Below are positions 6,215 to 11,311 of a DNA stretch of 11,311 nt, in pieces; within the stretch, counting starts at the first letter, position 1, and the number at the start of each line of letters is the position of its first letter. The translations under genes and the position numbers were made by a program. The notes under the pieces were generated by a model. It saw only the letters and a list, made by a program, of their open reading frames with translations, ran no database searches and was not told the origin of the DNA. The DNA comes from Woeseia sp. (GTDB lineage Bacteria > Pseudomonadota > Gammaproteobacteria > Steroidobacterales > Woeseiaceae), in NCBI GenBank assembly GCA_018701055.1, contig JABIUH010000470.1, forward strand, positions 1-11,311, in the 5' to 3' direction.

Positions 6215-6937
6215 GTGGCAATTTCTGCCTGGAAACGATTCGAAAAAACACCCGGATGGCAGCGCAAGAAGCGCTTTCTGAAACGTTTGACGGGCAAGGA
6301 ACTCCGTCTGCACGTTGAGATTGACGTTCCGACTGTTAAAGATGGCGGTTGGTGGTTCAGCACCGAAAAGCTGAACAACGACAGTATTGTCTATTCGCTC
6401 GGCGTCGGCGACGAGATCAATTTCGATCTGGCGATTATCGAGCAATTCGGCGTCGAAGTATTTGGCTTCGACCCAACACCGAATTCGATCGAATTGCTCG
6501 ACAGCAGCAAGCTTCCCGATCGATTTCATTTTTTTCCGTGGGCCGTAATGGCGACTGACGGCACCTTGAAGTTTTACCCTCGACTCAAAAAAGATGGTTC
6601 AAAGTCAGATGTAATGTTCACAATGATTCCGGAGGAAGAAACGAAAGATGACGTGATCGAAGTACCCGCTTACTCCCTATCTTCGATCACCGAAAAACTC
6701 GGCCATGATCGAATCGATCTACTAAAAATGGACATAGAGGGCGCGGAGTACGAGGTTCTTGAAGGCTTGTTGGATTGCCCCGTATTGCCAGAACAATTAC
6801 TGGTTGAGTTTCACCATCGCTTTGTAGAAAACGGCCTGCAAAGAACCTATGACATTGTTGATCAACTTCGATCGGCGGGATATAAGATATTCGCGATCTC
6901 AGAGATTGGTCGAGAGATTTCATTTTTGCGGAGGTAG
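6215..6937 (+). CDS. FkbM-family SAM-dependent methyltransferase
   Basis: This is a probable O-methyltransferase of the FkbM family, often acting on sugars, polysaccharides or natural products. The SAM-binding motif I is VYSLGVGDEINFD (about 59-71), followed by the acidic loop VFGFDPTP (82-89). The family block DLLKMDIEGAEYEVLEGL lies at about 168-185, and the C-terminal VEFHHRF is also typical. The length of 240 aa is normal. GTG 6215 is preferred because AGGAAG lies 4 nt upstream; a longer TTG start at 6173 has no clear ribosome-binding site. There is no signal peptide, so it is cytoplasmic. It lies 72 bp after msrQ on the same strand and may be transcribed with it, but no functional link is evident. 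The acceptor is unknown, since no glycosyltransferase or polysaccharide genes are nearby. Confidence 0.88.
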   Translation: MAISAWKRFEKTPGWQRKKRFLKRLTGKELRLHVEIDVPTVKDGGWWFSTEKLNNDSIVYSLGVGDEINFDLAIIEQFGVEVFGFDPTPNSIELLDSSKLPDRFHFFPWAVMATDGTLKFYPRLKKDGSKSDVMFTMIPEEETKDDVIEVPAYSLSSITEKLGHDRIDLLKMDIEGAEYEVLEGLLDCPVLPEQLLVEFHHRFVENGLQRTYDIVDQLRSAGYKIFAISEIGREISFLRR

Positions 6938-6941
6938 CAAG

Positions 6942-7142
6942 ATGGAGATTCAGAACGCACTCGCTTGCGCGACACTGATTATGCTGTCCGGATGCGCCAG
7001 CGAGCGGGCGACAAACCGGAGTGAAGACATTCTCAGCTGTTCGCCGTACGAATTAGTTGTTTGTCGAGGTGGGACCGTATCGCGAATAGGAAGCTCGGGT
7101 CGTCGCGACCCACGAATTTGCTCTTGCCAGCCGGAAAATTAA
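6942..7142 (+). CDS. Small cysteine-rich lipoprotein, uncharacterised
   Basis: This 66-aa frame starts at ATG 6942, 4 bp after the methyltransferase stop, with a strong ribosome-binding site GGAGG (6930-6934) 7 nt upstream. The N-terminus is a short lipoprotein signal ending in the lipobox LSGC, with Cys18 as the expected lipidated residue. The mature part has about 48 residues and four more cysteines, 33, 41, 60 and 62, in the pattern C-x7-C-x18-C-x-C (SCSPYELVVC ... RICSC). These could form two disulfides in the envelope or bind a metal. I do not recognise the family. Its position suggests co-translation with the methyltransferase gene, and it ends before the shared terminator with groEL. 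The good ribosome-binding site and lipobox support a real gene despite its size. Confidence 0.75.
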   Translation: MEIQNALACATLIMLSGCASERATNRSEDILSCSPYELVVCRGGTVSRIGSSGRRDPRICSCQPEN

Positions 7143-7179
7143 TTACAAAGAGGCCAGCAGCGATCATAAATCGCACCAC

Positions 7180-7216
7180 AAAAAAGGGCGCACTCTCGTG
7201 CGCCCCTCTCTTTTTC
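7180..7216. terminator. Two-way intrinsic terminator between the lipoprotein gene and groEL
   Basis: GGGCGCAC (7186-7193), loop TCTC and GTGCGCCC (7198-7205) form a perfect 8-bp stem. On the minus strand it is followed by six T (7185-7180), a strong terminator for groEL. On the plus strand a T-rich run (CTCTCTTTTTCT) follows, so it can also end the plus-strand transcript. Confidence 0.88.
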
Positions 7217-7232
7217 TGCTTAAGCAGATGAT

Positions 7233-8885
7233 TTACATCATGCCGCCCATGCCGCCCATTCCGCCCATGTCCGGCATTCCGCCGCCAGGCATGCCGCCAG
7301 CATCGTCTGCAGGTGCATCAGCAATCATCGCTTCAGTCGTCAACAAGAGTCCTGAAACCGATGCAGCATTCTGCAACGCAAAACGCGTAACTTTAGTTGG
7401 ATCAAGAATGCCTTGCTCCAACATGTCGCCATACTCACCGGTTCCGGCATTATAGCCGTAGCTACCTTTGCCCTCAGCAACAGCATTGAGCACGACACTT
7501 GCATCGCCACCGGCATTTCTGACGATTTGACGCAACGGCTCTTCACAGGCCCGACGCAAGATTCCGATTCCTACAGTCTGGTCGTCGTTGTCGCCTTTGA
7601 GCTTGCCGATCGCTTTAACCGCTCGAATCAGTGCTACGCCACCACCGGCAACAACACCCTCTTCGACTGCAGCGCGGGTTGCATGCAACGCATCTTCGAC
7701 GCGAGCTTTCTTCTCTTTCATCTCGATTTCGGTTGCAGCACCCACTTTGATTACGGCAACACCGCCGGAGAGTTTTGCAACTCGTTCCTGCAGTTTTTCT
7801 TTGTCGTAGTCAGAGCTTGAATCAGCTATTTCGGCGCTGATTTGGTCAACGCGACCTTTGATATCCTTAGCTTGGCCAGCACCATCGATAATGGTCGTGT
7901 TTTCTTTGGTGATTTGAACTTTCTTCGCTTCACCCAGATCTTCCAGACTGGTTTTCTCTAGCGACAAACCAACTTCCTCTGAAACTACCTGACCGCCAGT
8001 TAAGATCGCGATGTCTTGCAACATTGCTTTACGACGATCGCCGAACCCAGGTGCTTTAACTGCTGCAACTTTCACAATGCCGCGAATGTTGTTAACGACC
8101 AGCGTAGCCAGAGCTTCACCTTCAACATCTTCGGAAATAATCAGAAGCGGACGACCGGACTTCGCAACGCCTTCAAGTACCGGAAGGAGGTCACGGATGT
8201 TCGATATTTTCTTGTCGTACAACAGGATCATTGGGTTTTCGAGCTCAACGCTTTGGCTTGCCGCATCGTTGATGAAGTAAGGAGACAGGTAACCGCGATC
8301 GAATTGCATGCCTTCAACAACATCCAATTCATTTTCAAGGCCAGACCCGTCTTCAACGGTGATGACACCCTCTTTGCCAACCTTTTGCATTGCTTCAGAA
8401 ATGATCTGACCAACTTCTACATCAGAGTTAGCGGAAATGCTGCCAACCTGAGAAATTGCGGTGTCATCTTCGCAAGGCGTTGACAGTTTCTTCAATTCGC
8501 TAATGATCGCAACGGTTGCCTTGTCGATACCGCGCTTGAGATCCATTGGATTCATGCCAGCAGCAACAGACTTCAAACCCTCGCGAAGAACCGCTTGCGC
8601 GAGAACAGTCGCTGTTGTCGTACCGTCGCCGGCAATATCAGAGGTTTGGGAAGCAACTTCCTTCACCATCTGTGCACCCATGTTTTCGAATTTGTCTTCC
8701 AACTCGATTTCTTTGGCAACCGAGACACCGTCTTTAGTGACTGTGGGTGCGCCAAAACTCTTATCGAGCACTACGTTACGACCTTTGGGACCTAGGGTCA
8801 CCTTCACCGCGTTAGCCAGGATGTTTACACCGGCAAACATCTTTTGGCGCGCGTCGTCGCTGAAACGAACTTCTTTAGCAGCCAT
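7233..8885 (-). CDS. groEL: Chaperonin GroEL (60 kDa, Hsp60)
   Basis: GroEL forms the double-ring ATP-dependent chamber in which cytoplasmic proteins fold, capped by GroES. The product is 550 aa, close to the usual 548. It opens with AAKEVRFSDDARQKM and keeps the nucleotide-binding LGPKGRNVVLDKSFG and GDGTTTATVLAQA. The apical domain includes RGYLSPYFI and KAPGFGDRRKAML, the equatorial return has VEEGVVAGGGVALIRA, and the tail is the typical GGM repeat ending in GGMGGMGGMM. All of these are standard, and the sequence looks proteobacterial. ATG 8885 is preceded by an AAAGGAAAG site. It lies 60 bp after groES in the same transcript and is controlled by the CIRCE/heat-shock promoter upstream of groES. 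The terminator at 7180-7205 ends the operon. Confidence 0.99.
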   Translation of the reverse strand: MAAKEVRFSDDARQKMFAGVNILANAVKVTLGPKGRNVVLDKSFGAPTVTKDGVSVAKEIELEDKFENMGAQMVKEVASQTSDIAGDGTTTATVLAQAVLREGLKSVAAGMNPMDLKRGIDKATVAIISELKKLSTPCEDDTAISQVGSISANSDVEVGQIISEAMQKVGKEGVITVEDGSGLENELDVVEGMQFDRGYLSPYFINDAASQSVELENPMILLYDKKISNIRDLLPVLEGVAKSGRPLLIISEDVEGEALATLVVNNIRGIVKVAAVKAPGFGDRRKAMLQDIAILTGGQVVSEEVGLSLEKTSLEDLGEAKKVQITKENTTIIDGAGQAKDIKGRVDQISAEIADSSSDYDKEKLQERVAKLSGGVAVIKVGAATEIEMKEKKARVEDALHATRAAVEEGVVAGGGVALIRAVKAIGKLKGDNDDQTVGIGILRRACEEPLRQIVRNAGGDASVVLNAVAEGKGSYGYNAGTGEYGDMLEQGILDPTKVTRFALQNAASVSGLLLTTEAMIADAPADDAGGMPGGGMPDMGGMGGMGGMM

Positions 8886-8945
8886 TATGATTCTTTCCTT
8901 TTATCTAATATTCAGTGTGAGCGTGAGAAATCGACGTCGACGTGA

Positions 8946-9236
8946 TTAGCCTTCAATCACTGCCATAATGTCGTCTTCTTTCATCACTAAAAGCTCTTCG
9001 CCGTCGACTTTGACTTCAGTACCTGAGTACTTGCCGAACAACACCTTGTCACCTGCACTGAGGTCCAGCGCACGGACGTCGCCATTTTCCAGTACTTTGC
9101 CGTTGCCTACGGCGACGACTTCACCCTTAATCGGCTTTTCTGCCGCAGCATCAGGGATCACGATTCCACCTGGGGAAGTGCGCTCCTCTTCCATGCGTCG
9201 GACGATAACTCGATCATGAAGCGGACGAATATTCAT
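8946..9236 (-). CDS. groES: Co-chaperonin GroES (10 kDa, Hsp10)
   Basis: GroES is the heptameric lid of the GroEL chamber. The 96-aa product has the full family pattern: MNIRPLHDRVIVRRMEEE at the start, TSPGGIVIPDAAAEKP around the mobile loop, KVLFGKYSGTEVKVDGEE near the end, and the terminal EDDIMAVIEG. The length is standard. ATG 9236 follows AGGAG by 9 nt. It is the first gene of groES-groEL, with the CIRCE operator 64 bp upstream. Confidence 0.99.
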   Translation of the reverse strand: MNIRPLHDRVIVRRMEEERTSPGGIVIPDAAAEKPIKGEVVAVGNGKVLENGDVRALDLSAGDKVLFGKYSGTEVKVDGEELLVMKEDDIMAVIEG

Positions 9237-9299
9237 CGCTTACATCTCCTATAAATTGTTGATTGTTAACCGTTTTTACCGGTATGTTTTCGCGGCTTA

Positions 9300-9326
9300 T
9301 TAGCACTCAGCCGTGAGGAGTGCTAA
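9300..9326. promoter_or_regulatory. CIRCE operator (HrcA-binding site)
   Basis: TTAGCACTC (9300-9308), a 9-nt spacer and GAGTGCTAA (9318-9326) match the CIRCE consensus exactly. This inverted repeat binds the repressor HrcA, which is inactivated on heat shock. It lies between the groES promoter and start codon, at the expected transcription start, and implies an hrcA gene elsewhere in this genome. Confidence 0.97.
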
Positions 9327-9354
9327 TGATAAGGGCCGCGCGCTAAATTTCAAG
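9326..9354 (-). promoter_or_regulatory. groESL promoter with overlapping sigma-70 and sigma-32 features
   Basis: On the minus strand, TTGAAA (9353-9348), a 16-bp spacer and TATCAT (9331-9326) give a good sigma-70 promoter. The same bases read CTTGAAA with a CCCTTATCAT element, close to the sigma-32 consensus (CTTGAAA and CCCCATnT). The -10 element abuts the CIRCE operator, so HrcA would block initiation. Which sigma factor is used cannot be told from sequence. Confidence 0.75.
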
Positions 9355-9430
9355 CCTTTCCGCGTTAAATTGGGGCTTGGATCAATGACTTCGATGAGCC
9401 ACAACGGTATGCTTTCGGTCCCATCGACCT

Positions 9431-9458
9431 AATTTGTTCATATAATCAGTAACAAATT
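9431..9458. promoter_or_regulatory. Inverted repeat around a TATAAT box, possible dsbD control site
   Basis: AATTTGTT (9431-9438) and AACAAATT (9451-9458) are a perfect 8-bp inverted repeat with a 12-bp spacer. The spacer contains TATAAT (9441-9446), a consensus -10 box for dsbD, whose start codon is 60 bp downstream. No clear -35 box was found, which would suit a regulated promoter. The binding protein is unknown, and the repeat is AT-rich, so chance is possible. Confidence 0.4.
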
Positions 9459-9505
9459 GTGGTCAGACTTGGTCAACTTAGCAGTTCAATGGCAGCGATC
9501 AGATA

Positions 9506-11311
9506 ATGCTAAAAAAACTCCTCATCAATACCCTCATTGCTAGTTCCACGCTTCTGGCATACACGGCATTTGCGCAGGAAAATGAAATTCTTCGCCCACA
9601 AGAGGCGTACCGCTATGCCGTTTTCGATACCGGTGATGCCATCGAAATCGATTGGCTCGTCGAGGACGGCTACTATCTGTATCGCAACAAAATGTCGTAT
9701 GCGAGCGGCACTGAAACAATCGCGCTTAAAGCATTCGATTTGCCGCAGGGCGAACATCACGAGGATGAGTTTTTTGGCGTCCAGCAGATCTACCGTGATC
9801 GCTTTTTTGTCAGCATCCCGTACACCGAACTGAGCGCTTCTCCCGAAACACTCGAACTTGTTATCAAATCGCAAGGTTGCGCAGACATCGGGATTTGCTA
9901 TCCACCGCAAACCTGGACCGAAACGATCCAGCTCGCGGCAAGAAACGATAGCAGTGAAAAACTAACATTAGGCGAATCGTTTGGTTTATTTGGCGGTGCC
10001 AACAGTGACTTCCTTCCCGTCGATGAAGCGTTCGAACCTATTCTGACGGCGATCGACGGCAACAATGTCGAAGTCGCCATTCGCGTCGCTGACGGTTACT
10101 ACCTATATAAAGACAAATTTTCTGCCACCGTCCTGTCCGATGTCGCACAAGCAGGGCGCCTGGAATTGCCCGCGGGTGAAATCAAGAACGACCAATATTT
10201 CGGTGAAATGGAGGTCTACCACGGCGACGTCTTCGGCAAGCTATCGATTGCCAGAGCGACGCCGGCGGCGATGGATGTCGAGATTGAACTTAAGTATCAG
10301 GGTTGCGCAGACGGCGGTATTTGTTATCCCCCGGCGACTCGAGTTCTGTCTGTTTCATTGCCAGAAGCCACCACCGTAGGCGCACTGGCTGCGGTCGCCG
10401 CGTCAACAGACAGTGGCGCGCCGATGATTTCAGAGCAAGGTCGGCTGGCACAAGTCATTACGACCGCGCACATCGGGTCAGTCATCGCAATATTTTTTGG
10501 CCTCGGTTTGCTGTTGGCTTTTACGCCTTGCGTGCTACCGATGATACCGATCCTTTCTGGCATCATTGCAGGGGAAGGCGACAATATAAGCCCAGCTCGT
10601 GGCTTCTCTCTCGCTTTGAGCTACGTCATGGGCATGGCACTGATTTATACCGCCGCAGGTGTTGGCGCGGCTGCAGCGGGTTTGCAATTGCAGGCCATGT
10701 TTAATCAACCCTGGGTGTTGATTCTGTTTTCCAGTTTATTCGTTGTTCTCGCGCTTGGCATGTTCGGCATGTTCGAACTACAAATGCCTTCTGCGATTCA
10801 AACTCGTCTGGCAGGGATTAGCGGTAATCAAAAGAGCGGCACTGCTATTGGCGCCTTTGTAATGGGAGGCTTGTCGGCATTAGTGGTGACGGCCTGTGTA
10901 GCGCCCGCACTTATCGCCACGTTAACGGTCATGGCCCAAACGGGTGACATGTTGCGCGGTGGCACTGCATTGTTTGCGATGAGCCTGGGCATGGGTGCAC
11001 CACTGCTGTTAGTCGGCGCGGCTCAAGGTAAGTTATTACCCAAAGCGGGCGCCTGGATGGTCGCAGTTAAGAGCGCATTTGGTTTTATGATGCTGGGCAT
11101 GGGCATCTGGATGATGGCGCGAATTTTACCCGGCGAAGTGACGTTGGCCGCTTACGGCGTACTCATATTTATGGCGGGCGTATTCCTCGGCGGACTCACA
11201 CAGTTAACCCCTGAGTCACTGGGCGTGCAAAAGTTAGGTAAGGGCGTGGGTCTTCTCGCGGTAATTTATGGCGCAGTTCTATTGGTTGGTTCGTTAGCGG
11301 GCGGTGACTCA
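9506..11311 (+). CDS. dsbD: Thiol:disulfide interchange protein DsbD with two N-terminal domains (runs off the right edge)
   Basis: DsbD carries electrons from cytoplasmic thioredoxin across the inner membrane to periplasmic thiol proteins such as DsbC. The first 602 codons are present. A signal peptide (1-23, cleavage after TAFA) is followed by a first DsbD-alpha domain (about 27-143) with CADIGICYPP, Cys125 and Cys131. A second, homologous domain (about 168-286) has CADGGICYPP, Cys267 and Cys273. E. coli DsbD has only one such domain. The membrane domain then begins (about 325) with both conserved cysteines: FTPCVLP (Cys342) and TACVAPAL (Cys464). The C-terminal thioredoxin domain is beyond the window. 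Shared blocks in the two repeats (DGYYLY, FFG/YFG, GCAD-GICYPP) show an old duplication. The ATG at 9506 has a weak ribosome-binding site but sits exactly at the signal peptide. The gene is divergent from groES, as in other gammaproteobacteria where dsbD lies by groESL. Confidence 0.95.
   Translation, partial: MLKKLLINTLIASSTLLAYTAFAQENEILRPQEAYRYAVFDTGDAIEIDWLVEDGYYLYRNKMSYASGTETIALKAFDLPQGEHHEDEFFGVQQIYRDRFFVSIPYTELSASPETLELVIKSQGCADIGICYPPQTWTETIQLAARNDSSEKLTLGESFGLFGGANSDFLPVDEAFEPILTAIDGNNVEVAIRVADGYYLYKDKFSATVLSDVAQAGRLELPAGEIKNDQYFGEMEVYHGDVFGKLSIARATPAAMDVEIELKYQGCADGGICYPPATRVLSVSLPEATTVGALAAVAASTDSGAPMISEQGRLAQVITTAHIGSVIAIFFGLGLLLAFTPCVLPMIPILSGIIAGEGDNISPARGFSLALSYVMGMALIYTAAGVGAAAAGLQLQAMFNQPWVLILFSSLFVVLALGMFGMFELQMPSAIQTRLAGISGNQKSGTAIGAFVMGGLSALVVTACVAPALIATLTVMAQTGDMLRGGTALFAMSLGMGAPLLLVGAAQGKLLPKAGAWMVAVKSAFGFMMLGMGIWMMARILPGEVTLAAYGVLIFMAGVFLGGLTQLTPESLGVQKLGKGVGLLAVIYGAVLLVGSLAGGDS

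Noticed and set aside
7233..7300. Repeated GCCGCCCAT units near the end of groEL looked like a DNA tandem repeat
   Set aside because: They encode the normal Gly-Gly-Met tail of GroEL.
7413..8949. Long plus-strand open frames of 135-162 codons opposite groEL
   Set aside because: They are antisense shadows of a highly conserved chaperonin gene, a common artefact.
9509..9910. Minus-strand open frame of 133 codons opposite dsbD
   Set aside because: The plus strand encodes a signal peptide and two conserved DsbD domains there, so the opposite frame is a shadow.

Overview
The window looks like an ordinary chromosomal segment of a gammaproteobacterium of roughly 50% GC, probably environmental or marine. 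That placement is my inference. It rests on the GroEL sequence with its Met/Gly-rich tail, the msrP-msrQ pair, a dsbD gene divergent from groES-groEL, and Tat and lipoprotein signals of proteobacterial style. No mobile element, CRISPR array or tRNA gene was seen.

Layout. Positions 1-1620 (minus) hold the first 540 codons of an isoleucyl-tRNA synthetase of the Thermus/clostridial/eukaryote-like type. It is preceded by a complete T-box riboswitch (about 1686-1937, minus) with an Ile AUC specifier, a canonical antiterminator, an intrinsic terminator and its own promoter. An epoxide-hydrolase-like alpha/beta hydrolase (2076-3098, plus) converges on a FrnE/DsbA-like thioredoxin-fold protein (3138-3860, minus), with a 9-bp palindromic hairpin between them. 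Next comes a small membrane-protein gene split by an in-frame TAG (4028-4447, minus). It is divergent from msrP-msrQ (4525-6142, plus), the periplasmic methionine sulfoxide reductase and its haem membrane partner. An FkbM-type methyltransferase (6215-6937) and a small cysteine-rich lipoprotein (6942-7142) follow on the same strand. A two-way terminator separates these from groES-groEL (9236 down to 7233, minus), which carry a perfect CIRCE operator and a heat-shock or housekeeping promoter. The window ends inside dsbD (9506 onward, plus), whose N-terminal redox domain is duplicated.

How it fits together. Several genes deal with sulfur redox in the envelope: msrPQ repairs oxidised methionines, DsbD carries electrons across the inner membrane, and a thioredoxin-fold protein lies nearby. 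GroESL handles protein folding in the cytoplasm. The main surprise is the T-box. T-boxes are typical of Firmicutes, Actinobacteria and a few other phyla, and a transcription-attenuating ileS T-box in what seems to be a gammaproteobacterium is unexpected. Together with the unusual IleS type it suggests that the synthetase arrived by horizontal transfer with its tRNA-sensing switch.
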